Assembly (NCBI RefSeq): GCF_918797505.1
Contig: NC_092798.1
Span: 12,289,501-12,353,500, forward strand
DNA: 64,000 nt
From: Bemisia tabaci
Taxonomy: Eukaryota > Arthropoda > Insecta > Hemiptera > Aleyrodidae
Direction of reading: 5' to 3'
Both the position numbers and the translations under genes were made by a program. The notes beneath the pieces were generated by a model. It was not told the origin of the DNA, did no database searches, and was given only the letters and a program-made list of their open reading frames with translations. Positions 1 to 13,100 of the stretch are shown here, in pieces; positions within the stretch are counted from its first letter, which is position 1; every line of letters begins with the position of its first letter.

Positions 1-247
1 AGATAGACTTTCTGATGTATTCTTTTTGTCCTGAGTTGTTATGATTTTTTGGTGAAGGATTATTGAATGTCAACAAGGCTAAAAACCTAGGAAAACTGGA
101 AAAAGTTAAAAGAACATGGTTATCCCAAAAATGTCATCAAATTACCTAGGTAAAATTGGAATTTTACCTTTTCACTCAGTTTTTTCCCATCTTTTGCATT
201 TTCCCCACTGCAGAAATCAATATCATTGGAAGATATTAACTGATGAG

Positions 248-310
248 AAGACAGGTAACCTGATGGCCAAGACAGGTAACCTGAGGGCCAAGACAGGTAA
301 CCTGAGGGCC
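248..310. repeat. Tandem 21-bp repeat, three copies
   Basis: Three units of 21 bp, differing at one base, each containing the 11-bp palindrome CAGGTAACCTG. Every unit therefore carries CAGGTAA on both strands, a TAGteam (Zelda-type) heptamer by Drosophila knowledge. A short ORF runs through it with the repeat KTGNL, probably by chance because 21 is divisible by 3. Confidence 0.9.
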
Positions 311-3300
311 AATTAATTTCAAGATTAATGTTAGATTGTTTCTTTTGAACTTATTTCATTCAATCAATGGTGGAATCATCGAATTTCTTTTTTATTTTGC
401 GGTGGGAAATGGTAAATCCCCCCCAAGTCAGTAGATGTCCTGGCTTTGAACTAACACACTTGGACCGTACTGTTTGTCCGAATAATTTCCTTGTTGAATT
501 CATTTTCTCATCATGCAGTTGTTTTCCTCCACATAAGGACTTTTGAAATATCTCATTCATGAGAAATAAGACATATTATAATTGTTTATTCAGACATAAT
601 TAAGAATCACAATATCAGTAAATCAGTCGGAGAAATCTCAGTTTGACTTTTTCTCGTTTACTCTTCGCCTTGTCTCAATCATGCCCAAAATTTCAAATTT
701 TTATCTCTGCTCCTGTTTTCTGTAGTCTTCAAAATCTATTCTGTACAATATGCACATCGTGTGTAAAGTGTGTCATGCATATTTTGAATTGAAACACAAC
801 GTGCCAGAATGTCATTGTAAGAAAATCGTGCCTAGGAGGTGATTTTTGTTTAAAATGAAGCACCAATTTTTATATTTTTCGCTTAAAGCAATTTTTTGTG
901 AACAAGATCAGTGCCCAATCGTAGTTAAGAAAAGTAAGGAGGAAGTTTCACTTTTGTCTTTGTCTTCGCAAACCGTGCTACATGTTTTAACAAAATGTTC
1001 TTAACTTTGTAGAGCATACGAAATTCATCACTGCGTGTTTTTGTGAAGTTTTCAACCACTGTGTCTGACTACGCAACTGCATGCTAGCTCATCAAACATT
1101 GAAACAGGGTCAGACAGCCTCTGGAAGAAGTGGCAGTGTTTTTGCAGACCTGTCCGTAACATTTTTAAATAAGTCGATCAATTGCCTATATTGTCGGTGA
1201 ATTCGAACCAAAGTATCTTGAGATGCAACTTTACTAAACTGCTTCTGTTTTTACATTTTATTTTATGGAAAGAATGAATCAGTATTATTTTTATTTTTGT
1301 ATGGATTTTCTTTCCCCCTCAAAAATATTTTTTACAAATGTATGTGTTAATGTTGGTTGGTTTTCTTTCAGGAAAATACGAAGTGGGAAGAAATTTTGAA
1401 TTATCCTCATCAAAAAACATCATTTTATTAATATACTACATTTTTTTTTTTTCTTTTAAATGCTTGCACTTTGCACTCCTCTTTGTCAGCAGTGTGCATT
1501 CATAATCAAGGAAAGACAAGGCACTCACCGAATCACTCTTAAGTTCTATGAATTTTTGGCTCACTGTTCAAAGCGTACCAAAACCAATGAATTTTTCCCT
1601 TGGATGCCGTCGTGAAATACATGATCCTAGAAAGAGCAGTTTTAAGAACTTCTGTTTTCCGTAGTTTGGCGTCCGTCATTAAAATAAGCCCATCAAAATG
1701 GGTCATCAATGCAACTGTTGAGTGTTGTCGATCAAAATTTAGAGGTGCCTCTAGTGTTCGATCAACATTATTCCCAAGCAGAGTATCAAAAGATTTTGTA
1801 TTTGATGCTCTGTTCAGGATACATGTTGATCAAAAAGTAGGGGCGTCTCTTGATTCTGACTGACAACATTCAACAGTCACATCACTGACCCATTTTGACG
1901 CACTCATTCCCCAGGAGAAAGCCAAGCTTACCTAAAAAATCTGCAAATTTTTTTGAGCTTACCTTTCAACTGAAAGGTGCGCCTTTTATTCATATGAACT
2001 TTTCTAGGTTTTTTTCCTAGTAGCATCTCAAGAACATTAAGTGGTATTTTAGGCCTCTCTATTTTTTCTAACTATGAATGGCTGTTTGACCCTTGTCAAC
2101 TTCACAAATTTCACTTGGTCTTAGATCATTATTTCGAGCATTTTCAAAGCAAAAACTGATAACTTCAAGTGTAACTTTTTGTAATAAATGTATCATTACT
2201 GTCTCTGTCATCATTATTTATATGAAAAACTGTAAATATGTAGTTTAATCAAACTTCATTGTATGTACTAAGAATTTTTTTCCGGAATTTAATGCTTAGC
2301 TATTTTGTGTTTCATATCGTTTTTTTCACAAATTAAAATTATTTATTGTTTCCGTCTTTTGTCGGTTGTTTTAATCTCAACTTTTCTCCTTTGATGATAA
2401 AATTTAATTCAACAGTTTTAAAAATGACAAAAACTGCACCATATGGATGTTGCTACTTTTCTGGCAGTTTTTCTTCCAGATTAGAAATTAAAACTCACCT
2501 TTACATTTTTTCCTGGGTTGGAACAGTTGAAAGTACACAAAGTAAAAATTAGTAGGAACGTTTCGGATGAATCATGTTTCTGTTTTACTTTGAAATTCGA
2601 TGATGTTTTGCAGGGTTTTTGTGTGCTGGGGCTGCTGGGTGCATCCGAAATATTATTATTTTTTACTTCTAAGTACATGAAATCTACATGGATGAAGAGT
2701 TCAAATCAAAGTATTCACCAATCATGTTCCTACCAATTTAAGAACCAGAAAATATTAGCTCTACCCAATTGTGGAAAGAATTAAGGATATTTAAGAACAT
2801 ATTGATGGTTCAAGTCGAGAAGTGTGTACCTCAGATTGGAATGTTGTACCTAAATCTCCGCTCATTTTTTTTTTAATCGGATTACTGATCAGCATCAGTT
2901 CCTTTTCAAATTTTCTGTAAAATTTCTTCCCCTATTCTAAAAAAGTACGCAATATTACAAGAAATCATTTTGATAAGATGTCCTTGACAGTGTTCTATCT
3001 CGCCCAAGCGCCACGGCCCAAAAGATTGGGGAAACAGGGCCATCATGGTGCCTCAAAAAGTTGATGCATCCCACTGATTTTTTCAAACTCGCCATTTCAT
3101 GGGCCATGCTGCATTTACTAAAAGTCTGCCTCCTATTAAATTGTAGATTGCTTGTAAAATTTTAGGAGGTTAGTGAAACCCTGCTCTCTGAGGGAAGTAA
3201 ATATTTTTCTATGTTGCAACTGAAATACGCATTTAGCCATTGATATTTTAAAAAATCTAGTACCAAGAAAATCCAAATAAACTTCTTATGAACTAAGGAT

Positions 3301-3585
3301 GAGTATCTCATAGGAGCAGAAAATAATGTGAACAAATTTTAGATCATTTGAAGCTTGTAACCTTTCATTGACAATGAGATTACGAAAACACATTTTGATT
3401 GCTGTGTCGCCAAATCTTTATCCTTGCCTCAAGTACTTTTTCGAACGAGTGTACAATGTTACAGCTCAACATTTTCGGAGGATAGCCTCATTAAGAGGGT
3501 CGAGCTATAGGTATCCTTTGAAATTTTCCGCATTAATGAGGTCATTGGCCCGCCTCCTCAGTATTAATTCATTCATTTCTAAAAT
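311..3585. other. No gene recognised
   Basis: AT-rich sequence with scattered ORFs under 100 codons and no domain that I recognise. AATAAA near 2182 would suit the 3'UTR of an upstream gene, but nothing else supports one. Confidence 0.5.
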
Positions 3586-3836
3586 GAGGGGCTTGGAGGA
3601 CAAGGGGCATAAGTGCAGCCTTACCCATTTTGAGAAATGCGTGTTTGAAGTTTAGAAAGTAGATGGATCCTTATGGCGGAAAGAAAATTCGAACTGACTT
3701 TTGGATGCTTAAAAAAAGGAATTCAGGAAACTTTTCACAGATTATGCACTAAAACTAGTTTTACTTTAGGTAAATCATGAATATCTCATTTTTTTCAAAA
3801 ACTGCACTTATATGCGCCTTGTCCTCCAAGCCCCTC
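3586..3836. mobile_element. Family A MITE, copy 1 (251 bp)
   Basis: Inverted ends start GAGGGGCTTGGAGGACAAGG and continue to TGCAG. The interior matches copy 2 at 8543-8789 in reverse orientation. No ORF of transposase type, so it is non-autonomous. Confidence 0.85.
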
Positions 3837-3943
3837 AGATGGCTTAAATTTTGGAAAACTTTGGAGCCTCAGTTTTCTATCACCATTAATTACAACTTTC
3901 ATCAATTCCAAGACAGTTGTCTTGTTGTTATAGGCGAATCCAA

Positions 3944-3987
3944 GGGGGGGGGGGGGGCGTTGCGGGCGTACGACCCCCCCCCCCCCC
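3944..3987. repeat. G14 and C14 hairpin
   Basis: Fourteen G (3944-3957), a 16-nt spacer, then fourteen C (3974-3987): a perfect inverted homopolymer pair able to form a 14-bp G:C stem or, per strand, a quadruplex or i-motif. Confidence 0.9.
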
Positions 3988-4139
3988 TGTTTCGCCCGAA
4001 AAAATTGAGGAGGAAAGGGACAGGATAGAAGAGAACTCAAGCCGCATGCTATAAAATTTCGAAGGGATCCCCCCCACTCAAAGTGACTGGGTCTGCCACC
4101 CATGTTCAGTACGTAAATAAAATAGTTTTCACCATTCAA

Positions 4140-4501
4140 TGGTTTTCACGCATTCGCGCTCTTTAAAGGAAGGAGCAAACGCAACCTTCTATACGTCGGT
4201 ATGAGCGGGACGTAAAAAAACCATCCCGCGCTTTGGTGAAGTTGCCTTTTAGCAACATTTGTTTGAATTAAAATGCGCTTTTTACAGTAAAAATACCAAC
4301 ATTTTAAGTAGACTTGCCATCACTGTAGCATTAGTTGATTGTTGTTGTTGTCATCGATGCTGATTGGTCGAGAGAGCGAGGTGGCTGTTCTCAAACAAAA
4401 CATGGCTGTCTCGTGCGTAGCATAAAGCCCCCCATTAATTTATGTTGTAAAATCATCGTGTAAACTATTCCCCTTTTATTTTTAAGTAGTTCTAGTGTAA
4501 A
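4140..4501 (+). promoter_or_regulatory. Probable Max promoter and 5'UTR
   Basis: The sequence directly upstream of the start codon is less AT-rich than its surroundings. It has an inverted CCAAT box (GATTGG, about 4361), a GC-rich CCCGCGC patch near 4225, and no clear TATA box. A TSS cannot be fixed by eye. Confidence 0.4.
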
Positions 4502-4537
4502 ATGAGTGACGACGATCGGGATTTAGACATCGAAAGT
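4502..4537 (+). CDS. Max: Max exon 1, coding part
   Basis: Encodes [12 protein letters not shown], matching the short acidic N-terminus of animal Max. It ends in phase 0 at a strong donor (GTAAGT at 4538), the same exon boundary as in vertebrate MAX, where a short optional exon can follow. The 5' end of the exon is not defined. A pyrimidine run ending in AG lies just upstream at about 4470-4488, so the 5'UTR could itself be spliced. Confidence 0.92.
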
Positions 4538-7500
4538 GTAAGTATCTGATTTATTCCTTTCGAGAAGTTTGCAATGTAGGTCATCCCAAAGATCATTGTT
4601 CTCCATGGTCTAATGGCCACATATTTCTCTTAGGAAAATGAAATCTTCAGGTACTTTTGAAGATCCGCTGTGGTCATTTACAATTTTATTTAGTCATGGC
4701 CTCTTCATTCTATCTTTCATCTCCCCACTAAGCACCATCTGCAGCGGAACTCTCATGACTGCACAGGGAGATGACAAACGAGTGTCCAGCTTGTTGTTCA
4801 AAGATGTTGCTGAAATTGTTAAAAGTCTAGAAGTCTGTGGAATCAGAAGTCGTTAGACGTCTTTGGAAGAACCTAATCTCTGATGAAGAGGAAAAATTTC
4901 TGAGGAAAAGACTCTCTGCCTGTCCAGTGACCAAACCATGAGCACTTGTAATGTCAGGGAGTCACATTGGAGTGGCTAACCTCTACTGTTAATAGACGTA
5001 TCACCCCTATTACTTTTAGTCTGAAGCGTCAGAGGACTCATTACACTGAAAGTGACGAACGAGAAAGAGATTAGTGAGAAGCTACCACTATTTTGAGTTA
5101 TCAAAAATTCATTTCTGTTAATGTCCTCCGTAACAGCAGTCGTAAATCTGCAATAGGTTAGGTCGTCAAGCAAGGAACTTTTACCCCTCAGGATAGCCTT
5201 TAATCAATAGCAGTCTTTGGTATGCCTCGCTGACATACTAAAGTGACTGGACAATTTAAAAATGGAATGTGGTCCTTAAGAGTCATTCCAGTCAATTAGG
5301 TCTTAAAGCATGCTTGAATGAACATTTCTACAGTAATTGCATCAGAAAATTTCTCCCATGTGATTTCTTGAAAGCCTAGTTCTCAACTGATGAGAAAAAT
5401 CTAATGCTATTAATTTTATTCCTATCTTTTGATGTTATAAACTTTACTACCAATAAATTCATAATAAGCACTTTTGGACTTGATGAACAAGCCCAGGGGT
5501 GCAGATTGTTCTAGGCCTTCACACTTTTCCAGAAGGCCTCCGAAATTTTCTGCAATGTGATGGGTTTTCACAAATAGGTCAAGACAGCATGCTGATCCAA
5601 GTTTTTTTCACTTTCTGGATGTGTGCCATAGTTGTATTGTTCCACATGAGTTGAAAATCTGCAAACCTGCAAAAAAAGAAAGGAAAAGTAGAAAAAAAAG
5701 GAACTAAGTCAGCCTCCAAAATTCGGTCATGATCGCATAGTCAAGAACAATTTGTACCCCTGATTAAGCCTGTCTGCTGGACTGAAAATCATCGCCTGAA
5801 GGAGTCATAAAATAATAATCAATTAGCCACCCGTAACTGTGTAACATCTTTTTGGACATCTTTTGCCTTAAGTAATCATGGTTCTTCTTTCAAACAGTGA
5901 AATTGGAACATTTTTTACGAAGTGATAGGGATGTCTAAATCACAGAGCTGGTCATCAGCTGAGCTGAGTCCTCCTCCACCATCGGTAAAGATCAAGATTT
6001 TCAGTTTTTCTAATCACTAGTTTGAAGTGGATGTGGGATTAAACAGGGTTTTCAAGGTTTTCATCCAAAGCTTACCTTTCATTCATCCAAGGTTTATAAA
6101 CTCAGGTTAGTTCTCTGGTAAAATCTTGGGACTGCTGTGCTAAGGAAAAATGTCCTTTGTGCGTTCTGAATTTCCATGATTAAAACTAGAGGTACATAAA
6201 CTTCTCGAACATGTGACGGAGCGTATAGCAGTCAGTTGGTCAAGCTTAAATGGAAAGGCTGCCAAAATGGGGTTTGAAAATTAGAAGTTTGGGTAAATAT
6301 ACATCTAGAGTTCTAACCTTGAAATTTCTGGGAAAAAAAGGGTTTTTCAAATGGGAAGGCCAAGAACTTTCTGCATCCCCGGATAAAATGTGACTTCAGA
6401 AGAACCAGTAAATTTTTTCCAAAGAATTTCACTTACTTACAATTTCATCCAAGGTTTTTCCCAGAAAAAATGCTCATAATTTTCTTCAAATGGTCATCAC
6501 TCTGGTCAAAACTTGGCAACATTCAAATGTTTATTTAGCATCTTCCCTTAGCACAGCAGCGAAAGTCATTTGATCTGAACAAACGAGAAAATCAAATTTT
6601 CTGTGTGCTAAAAATGTGTGCTAAACTATCTCTTACAGTCAATTCAGTTGAATTGAGAGAACCTAGAATTGAGAACCAAGTCAGGGAAATGTCTAGCAAT
6701 CGAATGATAGGAGTATTCTGAAGATAGTTCTTCTGAACTACAACTTTTGGCTAACCTGAGTCGATCAATCTTGTATCCATAAGTTTTTGTTGTGCTCTGA
6801 GTTCATACAAAGGGACTGTCGGAAGCCGCCAATGGAAGTCATCGGTCGAATGAAAATTAAGGTCTAACCAACTAAGACCCCTCTGTAGACAATTGCATCG
6901 TGATAGAACTGATAAGTTGTAGAAAGGGAAAATAAGTCCAGGTGGAACAATGGCTGTTGTGAAATGAGTGTGGATTCAATAAAATGTTTAATTTTAATTG
7001 AACATGTCATTCAATTTCAAATTTAATGTTAGGTATTGAGGTAGCAATCTTAATTTACCCCGTACACTTATCAGGCTGCTGGTTATGAAAAGAATTTCTC
7101 AAGGCTTGTTTTCTGCACTCTAAGGCTCCGCTCGGTGTCAGGGGTTCCCAGGTGTGCTGAAAAATCAGCATTTCTGCCTTTGAGCGGTGGAAATTAATGT
7201 GTCCTAATTTATCTCATGAGAATCGAAGCCAATTTCAGCTTATTTTTGCCTACCTACTTCCTCCTTTGAAAACTCATCAAACCCTGCTTTATGCAAAAAA
7301 GAACTTGATTTAGGATCAAAATTTCCCCTCCCCGAAATTCCCTTCTAACTTATTAGTCGATCTCAAACTCGCCCCACTTTTCCTTAATTCTCTGACTTGG
7401 AAAAAATTTTGGGTAGCATTATCCCCCTTGCATGTCTGAAACAATGGTAAGATTGCTGGCTGCTCCGTGGAGAGGGGAGGGGGGGGGGGGGTGATGCCCA

Positions 7501-10085
7501 CTCATATCTGCAAACTGCTCACAGATTTCAGTATGTGGACAGAAATCCTTCACAACTTTCAGATGGTTAATTTCTACAGAATCTATGCTCGCTCATTAAA
7601 AACGAAATTTCATGGCTTATAGAAACAACTGGCTCATATCATAAAATGAGGTTTTCCTGTTTTTCTTGTTTGGAGGAAACTTCCCCTTTTCAATAACGGT
7701 AAAATTTGTCAAAACGCAGCTCTTGATTCAAACGGTGGAATTTTTCCCGTCAGAATCTTGAAGTAGTCAATTTCAGACCATATTTAGTTAAAACTGAACC
7801 TCTTTGTGTTTTTTTGTTCGGTAGGTATTGAGCTTTCGTCTTAGACCTCCTTGCACTCCACCCTGCCCCCTCTTCCGAATTTGAGGGGGGGGGAGGTCTG
7901 GAAATTGGGGAAAAGAAGGGCTGGGGGAATAAATTAGTATTGGATAGACATAAGTGGAAAATGACCATGGGGCCATGATGACGTTTTTGCGTCATGCGCC
8001 TTGGATCGGGACAGATTTTTAGGTTTTGTCCAGACTTTTTTTAAGTTTCATGCCAATTTCAGGAAGGATGGCCCGGGAACCTCCATTCAGGCCCCACTGT
8101 AGCAGTTCAGTTAGTTAGCTCCCTCTCCCCTCCCCCCATGAATTGCCATGTTTTAGTATATTCCTTGATAACTTTTATACTGCTGTAACTTCTGGAGGCG
8201 ATTTTAGGTATTGAGATGTCATGTGTACGTCATTGCAATAAAGCACTCACAGCCCACCCAGCAAAATTTCCTAATGAATTTTCCGTTATAAGAGGAACGA
8301 TCAAGTTGTATACGCCCAGTATGAATAAAAACTGGATGATTCAATTCAGTTGAATCCTTTTCTCTTCTCTCTTCCTCTTTTCATCTTTTTCACAACATCT
8401 TCTTCAGCAAGCATACATTCCCTGCTTATCAACTCGTTTGTAAGTGCACACGGCAAAATCAGTAGAAAAGTGGAGTCTCTAGTTGTAGGATGATTCCTTC
8501 AGGGGTGCAGAAAGTGTTCGACCGGGCGGTCGCAGGAGAAATGAGGAGCTTGGAGAGCGGGACGCATAAGTGCAGTTTTTGAAAAAATTGAGAGATTAAT
8601 GATTTCAAGCAAAACTAGACTTACTGCATATTCTGTGGAAAATTCGCTCCCAAATTCCAGTTTTCAAGCATCAAAAAGTCAGTTTGAATTTTCTTTCCTC
8701 CATAAGGATCCATGTAATTTTGAAACTTAAAAAATGTATTTTCGAAATAACAAAAACTGCTCTTGTGCGCCTTGTCCTCTAAGCCCCTCAAATGTGAATG
8801 CAGCCGTAAAGGAGAAAAAATATGACGGCAGGGCTAATTTTTGTGAAGGAAACTGCTGAAAGCTTCATTTTTTGGGAAGGGAACTGCTTAATGTGTTACT
8901 TTTGCGAAGGAAACTGCAACTCACTCTTTTCTGCAATGAAGATTGTGTTGCATCTTGGTCAGTCTTGAGTGGACTGCAACGTGGAGACAGCGTCAAAATA
9001 TGTAAAGGCTGCCTCAAAAAATGTGAGGCATAGAACTTTCTGCACCCCTGGATTCTTTGATCTGCGCAAAAAATGCAACGGTCCTCTCTCTCTTCAATTA
9101 CCAGGCTATACACCCTCAAATAAAAGTTTTCTTAGTATTTCGCTCAAAAATTATCCCAACAAAGCAGATTTGTTCAAAGCAAGCCAGTGGAAGAGGTTAA
9201 CCTTCACTGAAACATCTTTAATCATAATGATTTCATCATTTTAAATACATTTGAATAACACATTTAACAAGATTTGCTTAGCCTCAGCTATTTCAGCAAA
9301 GCGAGTGGAGCATGTCATGGTGGAACAAGGGAACATAGATTATGACGGAGTTTTTAGCCATCTAAATTCACAATTAATCACCAACCCTTAATTATTGAAT
9401 GATCAAAGATCACCAAAGCAGTGTCCATATCGGCTTCCAGATTTACTCATCATGTCCGCTTAGCTAACCTAAATCATCTTTGTCTGAGGTTCATTGTTTG
9501 CAAGATTTTGCTTGATCTTTAAAGGCATGTGGAGAGAATTGATCTTGTGGATAGTCTTCCATTGTAAAAATAGTCGTGATGAAGTGGCACTAACCTTTTT
9601 TTTGTTAATTCGCCCAGAATTGGAGGAGATATCACTACTGAAAGTAAAAACTTAATTGTATGTGTGGGAGGAGTAATGATTGACGTACTATTAAACTCCT
9701 GCCAGTTTGCTTGCATATTAACAAAATGCAATACCTACTAACCAGTCATGATCAGTCCTAGCATTAATTAACACCTGAGGTATTTTCTTGAGAAACCCCA
9801 TGCCCGCTTTTCTTATATTCTCAAGTCTCATTTTGAATACTTGTGGGCCTTTCTGTTTCCTTTAAGTGCAAGGAGAATTTTTGTCCGTTGCAGTTTTTTG
9901 CACAACCGTGTGGCCGTGAACTATCTGCATCCCTGCTTTTATTTTTGCACCATCAAGATTTTGTACAGTACTTAAATTTCTTAATCTCCAGCAATTTTTT
10001 ATCAATAGTTGCAGCTTAGTCTTTTTAATTGAGTTTTAATAACTTTCAAAGAAGCTCATTCATTTCTCCTCATAATGCATTTAAT

Positions 10086-10119
<34 letters not shown>

Positions 10120-13100
10120 CTTAAAATTTAGTCTGAGCTTTGTCGAAATAAAATTTCATTGCATCCCACTGTAGTTTCTCTTGGGCTGTATCTGTAGGAT
10201 TTGTTCAAATTAAACTATGTATACTATTCTTGAAATCGTTTTTTGATGAAGAGTGAGAACCAAAAATTGGTTTGGGAGCGGTCCATCCAATCGCATTTAC
10301 TATGCAAATCAAATTCTTGGAGTTGAGCCGTGTTGCATCATGGTAGCGTTGCCAAATGGTGCAAATTTTCCACAGAAAGCGTTTCCCCAAAGGCGCATTG
10401 CAAATGTCAATCCCGAAAGTTGTTACCAATAACATTTTCACATCTCGCATTATTTTGCAACACCAGCATGGTGCTACTCGACTCGTCTGAATTTCGAGGA
10501 TTTCACTCTAAACACGATTGTTAATGCAACTTTTTTTTTTTTTTTAATTTTTTTATTCTATGTTTTCTACTTACTAAGTAATACAAACAATTTCGTTGAG
10601 ATAATACAATACAAATTTACAAAGATATACCAGAGAAATATTTTTTCCTTAGGCTAAGTTGTCGGAGGAGGGGGGGGGGGGTTCTAGGTAGAAAACTATT
10701 GATAACTAAGAACTGCAGCCCAACGTTGTGTCAACATAAGCTAACCAAAGCGTCCGCAGTTTTTTGTGTATGCACTATGGACGTCTGGAGAACAACTGTT
10801 CTATCAATTGTACACTATCTCCGGTATGTGTAGCGTTGCCAAATAGTGAGTTTGCGGGACTGTTATAAGAAAAGAAGAGCGGAATCACAACCTATCGTGA
10901 TCATCGCTCTTTGCAGGGTGACAAGTTTTCTCGGATTTAAATATTCCCTGACTTTTCAGATATTTTTTACACATAATAATTCTTGACTCTTCCCTCGCTT
11001 TTCGAAGATTTTTCGCTTGGTTTCTGATAAAAGTTTAAGTCTCATCACAAGCAATTCGCCCGCGAAGCGCAAATTACGGAAATTTCATCGGTTGTGATTT
11101 GCGGGATCGACATTCACAATACCTTTTTGGAAATGCTTCTGGCAGATGATGTGCACCATTTGGCAACGCTGGGATGGTGCTTCACAATCCGAATTCCGAG
11201 AATTTAATATTAAATATCATTGTAAATGCAATGTAAGAAACCTTGAGAACTATCAGCCGCAGTCACACGCTTTGCCCAAGAAAGCCAGAGCGCCTGCAAT
11301 TTTTTGTGTGTGCAACACGGACTTCCAAAAAACACGAATGGTTGCATCCAGACCTAAAAAAAAGTATTTCCTCCTTCAAAAAGTAAAGTCCTTTTTGAAA
11401 AAGTCGAAGGGCCATCAATTTTTTCCGCTTATGATTACAAAATGTTCACTCATTGCATTTTTATGTTGGAGCACAAAAATAGGGCGCTTATATTTAATCA
11501 AATATAAAAAGAAAGTAATGAGTAACTAAAAATTAGACCGAAGTAGAATATGTTTTTTTCATGAAAAGAAAGTATGAATATATGCATCGGGAAATGTTAA
11601 TATCTCGGTTTGAAGTTAATTTAAGAAATGGTGCAAATCGTTTTTCACACAAAATTTTGAAGTGAGAAGACTCATCAGAATGCCTAAATTCGTGCCTTGT
11701 CTAGTGGCCTGTCAATTGCATGTAACCTCATCATTCTATTTCGCCCAAAATGGTTTCTCCAGCATTCTGATCATTTAGGTTCAATTCCAACCGTTAAGAG
11801 TAGTCAAAATTCCTCTGTATTCCTAAAAAGTTAGATTTAAAATGTCTTTACTCTCTGACAATTAGAACTTAAAAACAAAAGAACATGGAAACATTGTTGA
11901 ATACAGTAATTAAAATATACATTATTTACAGTTGCGCCAGCATGTCATACTATTCGCACCACCATTTCTATCCAAGATTATTAATGCAAAATCTGTTTTC
12001 AGGCGGAGAAGCGGGCCCATCATAATGCTTTGGAAAGAAAAAGACGCGATCATATCAAAGATAGCTTCAGCAGCTTAAGAGATTCAGTTCCAGCCTTGCA
12101 AGGAGAAAAAGTTGTAAGTTGAATTTTCTCCTTACTCCTCTCCGGTCACTCACGCTGCCGTCCTATGGAAAAACGCCGTATGAGCCTTTAGGTGTCGCCA
12201 GGTTCTTTCGACAGAAGCAGAATTTATCAGGAAAATTTCGAATGTTTTTCTTCAAAATTTTCAGACGGTTTTGTTCGTAATTTGATCTAAAATATTCGAA
12301 AATTTCAAAGGAAAAATATGAATAACTTTCCTCAAAGACACAAATTTTACCCAGGGACTTTTGACAACTCTCAAATGGTCATACTGTGTTCTTCCTTAGT
12401 ACAGCAGCACGTATCTCATGAGACTCCACTTTTATTTAACACATCATAATATTTACATCATAGTTTTTATTATCTTTTATTATCATGATATTCAAAACTT
12501 TGAATATGGAGCTATACATACACTGAATTCCTAAAGGAAATCATGCAAATAAAGAAAATTCAAAGGTTATGTTATGGCCTTTGATATATTTGTTTGTCTC
12601 TCGCAGGAAAAAATTTATTTGGATTGCGCTTTTCAAGTATTTGTTAGTGACTTTTTTTTTTTTTTTATCAGCCAACCATTGCGTTAATTTGCCTATTTCC
12701 AGTAGTTTTTCTCTACACTTGTGGGTAAAGATACTGACACTTCCAGACAAATTTGTGCAATGGTTCACCCATGAAAAAATAAACTGCTTGTAGAAATACT
12801 GAAACAGCACTGACAGGATACATTACTTCATGCAGGAGACAACAATCTTCAGATATTTTTTAAGTGTGAACGAAAAACGTTTTTCATTAAACATTAATTT
12901 TCGACAGTAGAATTATTCCTCTCTTTTTCTGTATTATTTTCACCGGACAAAGTCTTTATTTTGGATTCTTGCCCAAGCGTCAAAATGCAACTTTTTAGTA
13001 AATGTGCTTACATGCTCAGGACTTTGGATTTTGACAACTTGGGAAGCTCAGGAAGCTTCCAAGATTTTTTAAAAAAATTACTGAAGTTCAGTGTCACCAA

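Noticed and set aside
1600..1863. An 87-codon frame upstream of Max
   Set aside because: No recognisable domain and AT-rich surroundings without splice or promoter context.
11146..11529. A 127-codon frame as a gene in Max intron 1
   Set aside because: Its first part shares sequence with the family H repeat at 10330, so it is repeat-derived.
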